In this document: positions 1 to 8,297 of the stretch, piece after piece | Position numbering within the stretch: the stretch's first letter is position 1 | How the letters are laid out: each line of letters begins with the position of its first letter | Translations under genes and position numbers: made by a program | The notes under the pieces: model-generated | Told to the model about the DNA's origin: nothing | What the model saw: only the letters and a program-made list of their open reading frames with translations | Database searches by the model: none | DNA from: Pseudomaricurvus sp033283335 | GTDB taxonomy: Bacteria > Pseudomonadota > Gammaproteobacteria > Pseudomonadales > Cellvibrionaceae | Length of the DNA: 64,000 nt | Direction: 5' to 3' | NCBI GenBank assembly: GCA_033283335.1 | Contig: JAWMQP010000003.1 | Span: forward strand, 517,116 to 581,115

Positions 1-367
1 CAACGCTGGCAGTGTGGCTTGCTACACTGGCCAGGCTTTACTGGGCAGTTACACAACGTCGAAGTTCAGCGTCCGCGCCCTCACCCAGGTGATGGCTCGC
101 GAGCTCGCCGATCATGGCATTACGGTGAACGCCTATTGCCCAGGCATTGTGGATATCGGTATGTGGGAAACCATTGACCGACGTGCCCATGAAGTGATGG
201 GGGCGCCCCTGGGCGCCACGGTCGAAGCAGCCAAGGCGATGATCACGCTTAAACGCATGGAACAGCCTGGCGACGTGGCAAAGTTGGTGTCTTTCCTCGC
301 GTCTTCGGATGCGGATTACATCAGCGGCCAATGCATGATGGTGGATGCCGGCATCGTGATGAACTGA
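1..367 (+). CDS. SDR-family oxidoreductase, acetoin/diacetyl reductase-like (5' end missing)
   Basis: This is the C-terminal part of a short-chain dehydrogenase/reductase; the reading frame is open to the left edge, so the N-terminal NAD(P)-binding region lies outside the window. The visible part begins at the NAGS segment, followed by the catalytic YxxxK (SYTTSK) and a C-terminal stretch (VNAYCPGIV, then DVAKLVSFLAS and YISGQ) of the type seen in meso-2,3-butanediol dehydrogenase/acetoin reductase enzymes. SDRs of this type reduce small carbonyl compounds with NAD(P)H in the cytoplasm. Substrate specificity cannot be read from this part, and a 3-oxoacyl-ACP reductase-like enzyme is the main alternative. 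A strong hairpin follows the stop codon. Family is sure; substrate is not. Confidence 0.85.
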   Translation, partial: NAGSVACYTGQALLGSYTTSKFSVRALTQVMARELADHGITVNAYCPGIVDIGMWETIDRRAHEVMGAPLGATVEAAKAMITLKRMEQPGDVAKLVSFLASSDADYISGQCMMVDAGIVMN

Positions 368-375
368 TACCTGAA

Positions 376-416
376 CCAATAGGGACAGAGCCATTAATTC
401 TGTCCCTATTGGTTTT
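376..416 (+). terminator. Strong palindromic hairpin after the SDR gene, possible terminator or REP-like element
   Basis: Perfect 14-bp arms, CCAATAGGGACAGA at 376-389 and TCTGTCCCTATTGG at 399-412, enclose a 9-nt loop and are followed by TTTT. It starts 9 bases after the SDR stop codon, so it would work as an intrinsic terminator. The GGGACAGA core resembles palindromes that are dispersed as REP-like elements in many proteobacteria, so it may be a repeat-family member used as a terminator. Confidence 0.7.
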
Positions 417-539
417 CACCTTTGGCACACCAACCAATACAACTACTTTATTGTGTAGGCTAAGCTGGTATTAGTTTAAATCTTGGCAATCTATTCCCTA
501 CGTTAGCGCACATAAAAATAAGCAAGTAGAGGTAATCCA

Positions 540-2360
540 ATGAATTATCGTCTTATATTCCCTGCGACTCTGTTGTCCCTAGGATTGGTTTGGCAAGCTC
601 ATGCCGCCGAGCCCGAACTCAACCCCGTTAACGACGTTTATTTTGGCAACTTCCATGTTCATACCAGCTGGTCGTTTGATGGTTACATCAATGGCGCTGT
701 CAGTGGTCCCGATGAGGCGTATCGCTGGGCCAAGGGGGATTCGATTCCGGGCGGTGGCGACGGTACTCCACTGCAGATCAAGGTGCCCTTGGACTGGTAT
801 ATCGTGGCGGATCACGCGGAGTACCTCGGCGCACTGCCTCTGATGGCCGATCCTGACAGCCCGGTCAGCAAGCATCCCCTGGCGGCGGACATCACCGGGG
901 ATGATCCCAAGGCCTCGTTTGATGGCTACACCAAAATTCTCGACGGCATTTCCCATCAACGTAAAGATCCGATTTTGGGGGCGGATGCGTTGGCCCAGAG
1001 TGTGTGGGCGAAAGTTGTTGAGAATGCCGACAAGCACTATGAACCAGGCAAATTCACCACCTTTGTGGGGTTTGAGTGGACCTCCAATCCCGGCTGGCAA
1101 AACTTGCACCGAGTGGTGTTTTTCAAGGATTCTAAACAATTACCCGACAAACCCTTGTCGGCCGTGGACACCGATGTGCCGGAGAAACTCTGGCAGTGGA
1201 TGGATCAACAGCGTGCTAACGGCGCCGAGCTACTGGCTATTCCCCACAACGGCAATGCCAGTGATGGCTTGATGTTTCCTGTCGACAAATCCTATGGCGG
1301 CAGCAGCTTGACCCCTGACTATGCCCAGACACGCATGCGTAATGAGCCCCTGTATGAAATCAGTCAGATCAAGGGCACTTCAGAAACCCATCCGTCTCTG
1401 TCACCTCAGGATGAATTTGGCAGTTTTGAACTGTGGGACTACACTCTGGCGTCCACTGCGACACCGCCTGAACACAAGCAAGGCGGATACTTTCGCGAAG
1501 CGCTGATTCGCGGCTTGCAGCTGGAGCAGGGGGGCAAGGGCAACCCGTTCAAGTATGGGGTCATTGGCGACTCTGACACCCACAATTCGGCGGCTTCGAT
1601 CGAAGAGGATAACTACACCGGCAAATTCGGCTTTGAAAATGATCCCAAGCACCGACTCAATGGACCTCCGGGGGTGAGTAAGGCCGCCGCCAAGCAGGTG
1701 AGGCAGTTTAGCAGTGGCGGCGTTGCGGGCGTCTGGGCGAGGTCCAATACCCGTGAAGAAATCTATGCGGCCATTGCCCGCAAGGAAACCTTCGCCACGT
1801 CCGGACCGCGTTTGAAAGTACGACTTTTCGGCGGCTTTGATTATGCCGATACCCAACTGGATTCAACGGATGGCTTAAACGCGGCCTACGCCAAAGGCGT
1901 CCCCATGGGCGGTGACCTGAGTAAAGCGCCTGCCGGCAAGGCGCCAACGTTCCTGATCGCGGCAATGAAAGAAGCCAACGGCGCCAACCTGGATCGGATC
2001 CAGATGATCAAGGGCTGGGTTGATGACGACGGGAAAACCCAGGAAAAGATCTATGACGTGGCCCTGTCCGATAACCGCAAGCTCGACGGTGAGGGTAAGG
2101 CTCCGGCGGTGGGTAACACCGTCAACACCAAGGACGCCACCTACACCAACACCATCGGCGATACCCAGCTGAGCACCGTGTGGACCGATCCGGATTTTGA
2201 TCCTGAGCAATACGCGGTCTATTACGTGCGGGTGCTGCAAATACCCACCCCGCGCTGGTCGCTCTATGATGCCGTGAGGTTAGGGGTCAGCCCACCGGCG
2301 GATCTGCCCACGTCCATTCAGGAGCGCGCCTGGAGCAGTCCCATCTGGTACACGCCCTAG
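540..2360 (+). CDS. Secreted DUF3604 family protein (PHP-like metal-binding fold)
   Basis: 606 residues with a clear signal peptide (about 1-22, cleavage after AHA). The sequence carries a PHP-superfamily-like set of metal ligands: HVHT at 39-42, ADH at 90-92 and DTH near 346-348, spread over a long single domain as in DUF3604 proteins. The PHP fold suggests a metal-dependent hydrolase, but no substrate is established for DUF3604 that I can name. Export implies action in the periplasm or outside. It stands alone between the SDR gene and a convergent GST gene, with one base separating the two stop codons. An upstream gap of 172 bases holds the hairpin at 376-416 and presumably a promoter. Family assignment is confident; the reaction is unknown. 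Confidence 0.88.
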   Translation: MNYRLIFPATLLSLGLVWQAHAAEPELNPVNDVYFGNFHVHTSWSFDGYINGAVSGPDEAYRWAKGDSIPGGGDGTPLQIKVPLDWYIVADHAEYLGALPLMADPDSPVSKHPLAADITGDDPKASFDGYTKILDGISHQRKDPILGADALAQSVWAKVVENADKHYEPGKFTTFVGFEWTSNPGWQNLHRVVFFKDSKQLPDKPLSAVDTDVPEKLWQWMDQQRANGAELLAIPHNGNASDGLMFPVDKSYGGSSLTPDYAQTRMRNEPLYEISQIKGTSETHPSLSPQDEFGSFELWDYTLASTATPPEHKQGGYFREALIRGLQLEQGGKGNPFKYGVIGDSDTHNSAASIEEDNYTGKFGFENDPKHRLNGPPGVSKAAAKQVRQFSSGGVAGVWARSNTREEIYAAIARKETFATSGPRLKVRLFGGFDYADTQLDSTDGLNAAYAKGVPMGGDLSKAPAGKAPTFLIAAMKEANGANLDRIQMIKGWVDDDGKTQEKIYDVALSDNRKLDGEGKAPAVGNTVNTKDATYTNTIGDTQLSTVWTDPDFDPEQYAVYYVRVLQIPTPRWSLYDAVRLGVSPPADLPTSIQERAWSSPIWYTP

Positions 2361-2361
2361 T

Positions 2362-3012
2362 TTAGAGGTCGTTCTGCTTGCGTTTGCCGTCGGCCGCTTT
2401 GAAGTGTGCTATTTGGTCGGCGAAAGCCTTTTTGAAGGCAGGGCGGTCGGTGACACGCTTGACGTAGGCTTCGGTCGCGAAGCGGCTGTCAAACGAGCGA
2501 ATGCTCTCTACCCGTAGCACATCGGCCATCAATAGATCTGCAACGGTAAAACGATCCGCCACCAGCCACTCCCGCTCGCTCAGAATTACCTCGAGTTGCT
2601 GCAGGCGCATGGTCATAAACCCAGTAAGACCGTTCGCCTCTCCGTTGCTGGTTATATTCAGATACCACCAAGGCAGGGTAACCATTTCGATCGAGTTGAG
2701 CGCGGAAATCACCCATTGCAGGGTATGCGCTTCACCAGCCGGATCACGTGGCATCAACGTGTCGGATTTGCGAGCAATATGCAGAAGGCAAGCGCCGCTT
2801 TCGAACAGTTGCAGGTCTCCATCCTTCAAGACGGGTACCTGTCCAAAAGGTTGCTGCGCAAGATGATTTGTCTCGCGATCATCGATCGCCACCGTTTGTA
2901 TCCTATATGGGAGTTCCGCTTCTTCGCATGCCCATCGCAATCTCAAATCGCGTACGTAACCTCGCGGGCCTTCCGGTACCCAGTCGAGGGTCCAGATAAT
3001 CAGGTCATTCAT
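2362..3012 (-). CDS. Glutathione S-transferase family protein
   Basis: 216 residues with an N-terminal thioredoxin-like domain (about 1-80, including the QVPVLKDGD segment with the conserved cis-Pro and the following LFESGACLLHIA) and a C-terminal helical domain with the FTVADLLMADVLR motif typical of GSTs. GSTs conjugate or reduce small electrophiles with glutathione in the cytoplasm. It is the last gene of the minus-strand operon VOC-AHSA1-DUF1428-DGPF-GST: only 32 bases separate it from the DGPF gene upstream. Co-transcription from the ECF42-type promoter at 4797-4824 is therefore likely. The ATG is preceded by a purine-rich GAGAAGAG. Substrate unknown. Confidence 0.9.
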   Translation of the reverse strand: MNDLIIWTLDWVPEGPRGYVRDLRLRWACEEAELPYRIQTVAIDDRETNHLAQQPFGQVPVLKDGDLQLFESGACLLHIARKSDTLMPRDPAGEAHTLQWVISALNSIEMVTLPWWYLNITSNGEANGLTGFMTMRLQQLEVILSEREWLVADRFTVADLLMADVLRVESIRSFDSRFATEAYVKRVTDRPAFKKAFADQIAHFKAADGKRKQNDL

Positions 3013-3044
3013 GCTAGGCTCTTCTCAACCAATATGAGTTGAAA

Positions 3045-3413
3045 TTAACGGCTGTTATCCTGTTCCATTAACTCCCGCACCGGACGAATTTCTACGCAAC
3101 CATAGCTGGCCGGAGGAATTTTTTCTGCCAGGCGAATGGCCTCATTCATATCCTTGGCTTCCAGCATATAAAAGCCAGCCAGCTGTTCTTTGGTCTCTGC
3201 GAAAGGACCATCGGTAATTAGCGGATTGTTGTCGCGCATGCGCAGCGTGGTTGCGGTTTCGGTAGTTAACAGCGGCGCACCATCGAGAAAGTGACCGCTT
3301 AGAGTTAGGACCTGCACGCACTCAATACATTCGCGGTTAAGGCTATCCCACTCTTGTTGGGACAGTTCTTGCATTTTCTTTTCGTCGTAATACACCAGGC
3401 ACAGGTATTTCAT
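3045..3413 (-). CDS. YciI/DGPF domain protein
   Basis: 122 residues, full length for the family. The hallmark DGPFAETKE motif lies near residue 68, after the N-terminal KYLCLVYYDEK strand. DGPF (YCII-related) proteins are small ferredoxin-like-fold proteins. They are the conserved genomic partners of ECF42 sigma factors, and such a sigma gene lies just upstream (4836-6095). The biochemical role is not established. The start is supported by GGGAG just upstream of the ATG. It sits in a five-gene operon between DUF1428 (62-base gap) and GST (32-base gap). Confidence 0.93.
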   Translation of the reverse strand: MKYLCLVYYDEKKMQELSQQEWDSLNRECIECVQVLTLSGHFLDGAPLLTTETATTLRMRDNNPLITDGPFAETKEQLAGFYMLEAKDMNEAIRLAEKIPPASYGCVEIRPVRELMEQDNSR

Positions 3414-3475
3414 GATGTCGCTCCCTCAGCGCAGTTGATGTGTATGTCTCACGATGTTTAAAAGTGAACGGGTTG

Positions 3476-3850
3476 TTATTGGTTTTCCAGTGTGACAACG
3501 GGCATAAAGCCTCCGAATATCATGCGCATGCCATCAAAAGGCATGGGGTTTTTCTCCTTGCTAAATCGTGGATCGCTGTTCATCGTGGTCATCATTTTTT
3601 TCATGCCGGCATCGCGGATGTCCTTGTCGGGCCACTCGATCCAGGAAAACACCACTGCTTCATCTTGTTGTGCCTGGACAGCGCGGCGGTAGTCGGTAAT
3701 CTTGCCGTCGCTCACATCATCTTCCCAGCATTCAATCACGCGGGTTGCCCCCAGTTCCATAAATACATCGTCGGCAATGAGAGCGTGTTGAATGAACTTT
3801 TCTTTATTGGCCTTGGGTACTGCGAGAATTACGCCATCGATATAACTCAT
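3476..3850 (-). CDS. DUF1428 family protein (YbaA-like)
   Basis: 124 residues from the chosen start. The sequence (MSYIDGVILAVPKAN at the N-terminus, then CWEDDV, FSWIEWPDK and the DGMRMIFGGF C-terminus) is characteristic of DUF1428, a small dimeric alpha-beta-barrel family without a known reaction. A longer frame opens at 3910, but it would overlap the upstream gene by 23 bases. It would also add 20 residues absent from the family, and the 3850 ATG has GAGGTA upstream, so I chose 3850. It belongs to the DGPF operon, where such proteins are frequent companions. Function unknown. Confidence 0.9.
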   Translation of the reverse strand: MSYIDGVILAVPKANKEKFIQHALIADDVFMELGATRVIECWEDDVSDGKITDYRRAVQAQQDEAVVFSWIEWPDKDIRDAGMKKMMTTMNSDPRFSKEKNPMPFDGMRMIFGGFMPVVTLENQ

Positions 3851-3887
3851 GAGTAGATACCTCGAGGTAGTGTTTTTGTCATTGCTG

Positions 3888-4301
3888 TCAGTTACTTTTG
3901 CATTCGACATGTTGTTTGAAATTATTCAATATACTGTGCCAGCCTGTTTTCTGCTGTTCGGCAGAGTATTCATCTTCGGCTTCGAAGGTTTCAGTGACTC
4001 GTGTTCCCTGGTCGGTGGCTGTGAAGTCCACACATACCGTCCGATCATCGCCCAGTGTAAAGTGGAGACTTTTTTCGGGGATGATGTGGGTAAACTCACC
4101 TTCAAAATCAAAGCCCATGGAGCCGTCTTTGGCTTCCATGCGATAGTTGAATTTGCCGCCCGCCTGCAGATCGATATCGGCACGTGGGCAGCACCAGTCG
4201 TCACTGGCAAAATTCCACTGAGTAATATCCTGCGGTGTTATCCAGGCGTTCCAAACGATTGCAAGTGGAGCGTTAACGTCTGTTGCAATGGTGATCTTCA
4301 T
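3888..4301 (-). CDS. AHSA1/SRPBCC family protein
   Basis: 137 residues forming one START-like SRPBCC domain of the AHSA1 type: an N-terminal strand with VNAPLAIVWNAW, a W-rich segment (ITQWNFASDDWCCP), GGKFNYRME, the FEGEFTHI strand, and the C-terminal helix starting with GWHSILNNF. The fold binds hydrophobic ligands; bacterial AHSA1-type proteins are mostly of unknown function and are common in ECF42/DGPF operons. A longer frame reaches 4385, but the extra 28 residues overlap the upstream gene. The ATG at 4301 has GGAAGA in the right place and leaves a 29-base gap. Confidence 0.9.
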   Translation of the reverse strand: MKITIATDVNAPLAIVWNAWITPQDITQWNFASDDWCCPRADIDLQAGGKFNYRMEAKDGSMGFDFEGEFTHIIPEKSLHFTLGDDRTVCVDFTATDQGTRVTETFEAEDEYSAEQQKTGWHSILNNFKQHVECKSN

Positions 4302-4330
4302 AGGTTCTTCCAGGGGCTGTGTCGGTTGGT

Positions 4331-4747
4331 TTAATTGGACTGCATGGCGGGCATGCTGGCGGGGTCCATCCACATGGGTTCCCAAATATGACCATCCGGG
4401 TCAGCCAGTGCCCGGCTGTACATAAAACCGAGATCCTGGACTGGATTGATGTCAGCACTGCCACCGAGTTCAGCCGCCGTTTGTGTCATGCGGTCGACCG
4501 CTTCACGGCTTTTGGTCGACAAAGCCAACATGACCTCACTGGACGTGATAGGTGGAATTGGCCGATTGGTAAAGGAGTGCCACTTGGCATGGGTCAGCAG
4601 CATCACATGAATGGCGTCACTCCAGACCATGCAAGCGGCCGTCTCATCGGTAAAATGGGGATTATTATCAAAGCCGAGGGCCTGATAGAAGGCCATTGAT
4701 GTGTCGAGATTGGTGACGGGTAAGTTGACAAAAATCATAGCAGACAT
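4331..4747 (-). CDS. VOC family protein (glyoxalase/bleomycin resistance-like)
   Basis: 138 residues with the paired beta-alpha-beta-beta-beta layout of the vicinal oxygen chelate fold: IFVNLPVTNLDTSMAFYQALGF at the N-terminus and ALADPDGHIWEPMWMDP at the C-terminus, including the conserved glutamate of the second module. Members include glyoxalase I, dioxygenases and antibiotic-binding proteins; the reaction here cannot be told. It is the first gene of the five-gene operon, 50 bases downstream of the putative ECF42 -10 element. An AAGGAG lies upstream of the ATG. Confidence 0.9.
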   Translation of the reverse strand: MSAMIFVNLPVTNLDTSMAFYQALGFDNNPHFTDETAACMVWSDAIHVMLLTHAKWHSFTNRPIPPITSSEVMLALSTKSREAVDRMTQTAAELGGSADINPVQDLGFMYSRALADPDGHIWEPMWMDPASMPAMQSN

Positions 4748-4796
4748 CGCTGAAATCTCCTTGTCGTTGGTTCATTGAATCACTGATGTCACCCTT

Positions 4797-4824
4797 AGTC
4801 GTCTGTCAGATTGCCGATTCGACA
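4797..4824 (-). promoter_or_regulatory. Putative ECF42-dependent promoter of the VOC-AHSA1-DUF1428-DGPF-GST operon
   Basis: Read on the minus strand, TGTCGA (4824-4819) is followed by exactly 17 bases and then CGAC (4801-4798). As I recall it, the promoter reported for ECF42 sigma factors is TGTCGA at -35 and CG(A/T)C at -10, so both elements match. The site lies between the stop of the sigma gene (4836) and the first operon gene (ATG at 4747), where such a promoter should be. The predicted start of transcription is near 4790, giving a leader of about 43 bases. Confidence 0.7.
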
Positions 4825-4835
4825 CTTTTTACAAT

Positions 4836-6095
4836 TTATTTTTGCAAGGAATCCAGTCGCTGTTGCAGAAACCGCTTTTCCGGTTCCTGCTGAGCCAGCT
4901 CCAGAGCTTTCTGGTAGCAATGAATGGCTTCCCCCGATCTACCGAGACGACGGAAAAGATCCGCTCGGGCGGCATACAGTAAATGGTAATGCTGCAGTTC
5001 CTTGTGAGTCATAAGCTTATCGATAGCGCTCAGGCCCGCCTTTGGTCCGTCGCGCATGGCAAGCGCAGCGGCACGGTTCAGCTCCACGATGGGCGACGGG
5101 TGAATGCGCAACAGGGCGTCATACAGGCCGGTTATTTCCGCCCAATCAGTATCCGTCGATTCAGGTGCTGATGCGTGGACCGCCGCGATGGCCGCTTGTA
5201 GAGTGTACTTCCCGGGTGGACCAGCCCGCAGAGCTTTGTCTACCAGAGCACAACCCTCACCGATCTGGGCCTGGTCCCACAGTGTACGATCCTGCTCTTC
5301 CAGGGGGACCAAGTCGCCGTTGGCATTACTGCGCCCACGGTACCTGGCTTCGTGCAGCAACATCAGGGCCAAAAGGCCAGTGACTTCTCGATGAAGTAAT
5401 AATTCTTGTAACAGCCTTCCCAAATGAATGGCCTCCAAGGTCAGTGCTCGCTGGGAAACCTGTGTACCGCTGGACGTGTAATAACCTTCGCTAAAAACCA
5501 GGTAAATTACCGCTAACACGGCTTCCAGACGTGCAGACAGCTCTGACGGTTCAGGGGTTTCATAGGGGATGCGCGCGTCACGAATTTTGTTCTTCGCCCT
5601 GACAATTCGTTGTGCCAGTGTTGGCACCGGAACCAGAAATGCGGCTGCGATAGCCTCGGTGGTCAAACCGCATACCTCCCGCAGAGTCAGGGCAACACGT
5701 GCCTCCATCGCCAAGCTGGGATGACAGCAGGTGAAAATCAACCGCAGGCGATCATCCTCAATCGTTTCATCATCGCCCAATGGTTGTGTCTGCGATTCGA
5801 TTTCCAGGGTTTGGGCAAATGTTTCTAAATGGTGATCAAGACGAGTATTTTTACGAATACGGTCAATAGCTTTAAAGCGGCCTGTAGACACCAGCCAGGC
5901 TCTTGGGTTGTCGGGAATGCCTTCGTGCCGCCACTGCGACAATGCCGCAATAAAGGCATCCTGCAGGGCATCTTCAGCGAGATCGAAGTTGCCGTGAAGC
6001 AGACGAATTAGGGTGGCCAGCACCCGGCGCGATTCGTGGCGATAGATTGATGTAATCCTTTGTTCAATGGAATCGGCGCCAAACTTTTCAATCAT
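4836..6095 (-). CDS. ECF-family RNA polymerase sigma factor, ECF42 type with C-terminal TPR-like domain
   Basis: 419 residues, much longer than a plain ECF factor (about 180-200). Sigma region 2 covers about residues 20-85 (AEDALQDAFIAALSQW, then RAWLVSTGRFKAIDRIRK) and region 4 about 110-180 (LRLIFTCCHPSL, LTLREVCGLTTEAIAAAF). The YLVFSEGYYTSSG signature follows, and the rest is a helical, TPR-like extension ending in LLYAARADLFRRLGRSGEAIHCYQKALELA. This architecture and the neighbouring DGPF gene define the ECF42 group. No anti-sigma gene is nearby, consistent with control through the C-terminal extension in this group. A matching promoter lies just downstream of its stop (4797-4824), in front of its likely target operon. 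Five 12-bp repeats lie upstream of its start. Confidence 0.92.
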   Translation of the reverse strand: MIEKFGADSIEQRITSIYRHESRRVLATLIRLLHGNFDLAEDALQDAFIAALSQWRHEGIPDNPRAWLVSTGRFKAIDRIRKNTRLDHHLETFAQTLEIESQTQPLGDDETIEDDRLRLIFTCCHPSLAMEARVALTLREVCGLTTEAIAAAFLVPVPTLAQRIVRAKNKIRDARIPYETPEPSELSARLEAVLAVIYLVFSEGYYTSSGTQVSQRALTLEAIHLGRLLQELLLHREVTGLLALMLLHEARYRGRSNANGDLVPLEEQDRTLWDQAQIGEGCALVDKALRAGPPGKYTLQAAIAAVHASAPESTDTDWAEITGLYDALLRIHPSPIVELNRAAALAMRDGPKAGLSAIDKLMTHKELQHYHLLYAARADLFRRLGRSGEAIHCYQKALELAQQEPEKRFLQQRLDSLQK

Positions 6096-6107
6096 CGTCT
6101 AGTTTAC

Positions 6108-6167
6108 TTAGGGCGTGTCTTAGTTTGTGTCTAAGGTTGTGACTTAGGTTGTGACTTAGGTTGTGAA
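6108..6167. repeat. Five imperfect 12-bp tandem repeats upstream of the ECF42 sigma gene
   Basis: Plus-strand units are ttagggcgtgtc, ttagtttgtgtc, taaggttgtgac, ttaggttgtgac and ttaggttgtgaa, directly adjoining each other. On the minus strand the unit is close to GTCACAACCTAA. The array begins 13 bases upstream of the sigma ATG at 6095, so it covers the expected promoter or leader. It could be a row of regulator sites or simple slippage. No ECF42-type TGTCGA element was found upstream of the sigma gene itself. Confidence 0.8.
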
Positions 6168-6296
6168 TAGGCAGAGTAAATGTTCCGTGGGGATGTTGCT
6201 GAAAGCATTGGTTGGTCTTGAGCTTTACAGAACATAAGCAGCTAAACCTACTAGGATTTGTATTACTGTGAAGTTACAAATAGTAAAGCAGGGTCG

Positions 6297-6485
6297 CTAA
6301 GCACTCCGTCCCCGAGGGCCGGCAAAAAACCAGATGATCACACCCAAGACCGGTAACAGTAAAACCACCAATACCCAAATCAGCTTTTTAAGCATAGTGA
6401 CCGACGACTGCAATATATTGATGATTGCCCAGATGTCGATGATCAATGCCAGGAGCCCCAAAAAACCTGAAACCTGAATATCCAT
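6297..6485 (-). CDS. Small membrane protein with PLDc_N (phospholipase D N-terminal) domain
   Basis: 62 residues with two predicted membrane segments (about 5-25 and 34-55) ending in FFAGPRGRSA. This matches stand-alone PLDc_N proteins, which resemble the two-helix membrane anchor at the N-terminus of cardiolipin synthases. An upstream ATG at 6500 would add five residues, but AGGA lies properly placed before 6485. The neighbouring divergent gene encodes a PLD-superfamily lipoprotein, so a link to membrane lipid metabolism is possible. Function unproven. Confidence 0.75.
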   Translation of the reverse strand: MDIQVSGFLGLLALIIDIWAIINILQSSVTMLKKLIWVLVVLLLPVLGVIIWFFAGPRGRSA

Positions 6486-6728
6486 ACCGTGTATCCTCAT
6501 TGTTATCTGCCGTTACAATTCTAGTCTGCGCATCACAGAAAGAAATCTTCAATTTTCTGGCATGTCAGTTCTCCTGTAAGTGCAGTCTATCGTTGGGCAT
6601 GAAGCAGGTCTCCTTCGGGGTAAGGGTTTCAGATTCAAAGGTTAGGTCTAAAGTGGAAGCACTGGGCGTCATCTGCTATTTAGTTATTACCAAGTAGCGC
6701 TATAAACCTCACGGACCGGAGCCTGCCT

Positions 6729-8297
6729 ATGCAATTTGCCCTTAGCTCGACTCCATCGCGTTGCTACCCCGCCGTGTGTTATGTTGTGTGTCTGGTGGCT
6801 GTGACCCTGTTGGTGGGGTGCTCCGGCGCCGGACTCAAGGACGAGATAACTCCTTCGACGCCAAGTTACGCACTGCCGCCAGCACAGAATGGCTTGTTGG
6901 CAGAGCTGGGCCGTGAATTGCAGGCCGCTCACGGCGAGGACACTTCGGGTTTTCGTATTCTCGACGACAGCCGCGCCAGCCTCTACTGGCGGCTGGCGCT
7001 GATCGACTCGGCGGTTTCCTCCCTGGATATACAAACCTACCTCTGGTATCCCGATGTCAGTGGCAAGCTGCTGCTGGAGAGGGCGGTACTGGCGTCCCAG
7101 CGTGGCGTAAAAGTTCGCTTAATCGTCGATGACCTGTTGCTGCAGGGGCACGACAAGTTGATCGCCAATCTGGAGGCGCAGCCCAACATTGAGTTTCGAA
7201 TCTTCAATCCCTGGAGCGAGCGCAGCAGCCTGTTGGCCCGTGCCGGCCAGATGCTGGCGGAGATGGAGCGCCTCAACACACGCATGCACGACAAACTGCT
7301 GATCGTTGATGGCCGTGCGGTGATCATTGGCGGCCGCAATATCGGTGATCACTACTTCGGTTTGAATGAAGTCTACAACTTTCACGATACCGATCTGTTT
7401 GGCCTGGGGCATATCGCGGAGCAGGCGGGCGGCATGTTCGACAGCTTCTGGAACAGTGAGTGGGTGGTCTCGGCGCAAAACCTGACCACATCGCCGGATC
7501 CGGAATTGGCCCGGCAGCAGTGGCAAGAGGTGAAAGACAGCACGGCCACCGCCCCGCAACTGGCTGAGTTTCCGCGGCAGCCGCGCGACTGGACAGAGGA
7601 AATGCGCGAACAAGCGGCACAGCTGAGCATCGGTACCAGTGAATTGATCTACGATACCACGGCCACCGACACCATTGACCAGAATGTCATCTCGAGCATG
7701 TTCAACTTTTTCAGTCGTGCCCAACGGGAACTGTTGATCATGAATGCCTATATCATCCCTGCGCCACCCAGCATGCAGTTCATGCGTGATCTGAAACAGC
7801 GTGGTGTCGACATTCGTATACTCACCAACTCACTTGCGTCCCACGATGTGCCGGCGGTCAATAGCCACTACGAGCCCTGGCGCGATGACATCATCCACGC
7901 TGGGGTGAAGCTCTACGAGTTCCGTGCCGACCCCGCCATCAAGAACGAGCTGATTGATGTGCCTCCGGTACAGTCGGAATTTTCCGGTCTGCACAGTAAG
8001 ACTGCCGTGGTGGATCGTCGCTATGTGTTTGTGGGGTCCATGAACCTTGATCCACGATCGGCGAAGATCAACACTGAAATGGGTGCCATTGTTGATTCAC
8101 CCGCATTGGCTGAGGAGATGGCAGCCGTGATCGAGCGGGATATGTCGGGTGATAATGCCTGGCATGTCACATTCGACGAAAATGACGACCTGCAATGGCG
8201 TAATAGTGAAGAAACTCGAGATTCACAGCCAGCCAGAGATGGCCTGCAACGGGTGATGAATACGATCATGAAACTCGGGCCTCGGGACCAGTATTGA
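6729..8297 (+). CDS. Phospholipase D superfamily lipoprotein (cardiolipin synthase-like)
   Basis: 522 residues. An N-terminal signal with lipobox LVGC (Cys31) predicts a lipoprotein. Two HKD motifs are intact: H187/K189/D194 (HDKLLIVD, followed by GGRNIGDHYF) and H422/K424/D429 (HSKTAVVD, followed by GSMNLDPRS), the pair needed for phosphatidyl or phosphodiester transfer. The arrangement is that of ClsC/YmdC-like or envelope PLD proteins rather than ClsA, as the two membrane anchors are absent. It overlaps the next gene by four bases (TTGA), so a three-gene operon with two LssY_C-like proteins is likely. A paralogue of identical length lies at 18350-19918. Substrate unknown; probably a phospholipid at the membrane surface. 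Confidence 0.9.
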   Translation: MQFALSSTPSRCYPAVCYVVCLVAVTLLVGCSGAGLKDEITPSTPSYALPPAQNGLLAELGRELQAAHGEDTSGFRILDDSRASLYWRLALIDSAVSSLDIQTYLWYPDVSGKLLLERAVLASQRGVKVRLIVDDLLLQGHDKLIANLEAQPNIEFRIFNPWSERSSLLARAGQMLAEMERLNTRMHDKLLIVDGRAVIIGGRNIGDHYFGLNEVYNFHDTDLFGLGHIAEQAGGMFDSFWNSEWVVSAQNLTTSPDPELARQQWQEVKDSTATAPQLAEFPRQPRDWTEEMREQAAQLSIGTSELIYDTTATDTIDQNVISSMFNFFSRAQRELLIMNAYIIPAPPSMQFMRDLKQRGVDIRILTNSLASHDVPAVNSHYEPWRDDIIHAGVKLYEFRADPAIKNELIDVPPVQSEFSGLHSKTAVVDRRYVFVGSMNLDPRSAKINTEMGAIVDSPALAEEMAAVIERDMSGDNAWHVTFDENDDLQWRNSEETRDSQPARDGLQRVMNTIMKLGPRDQY

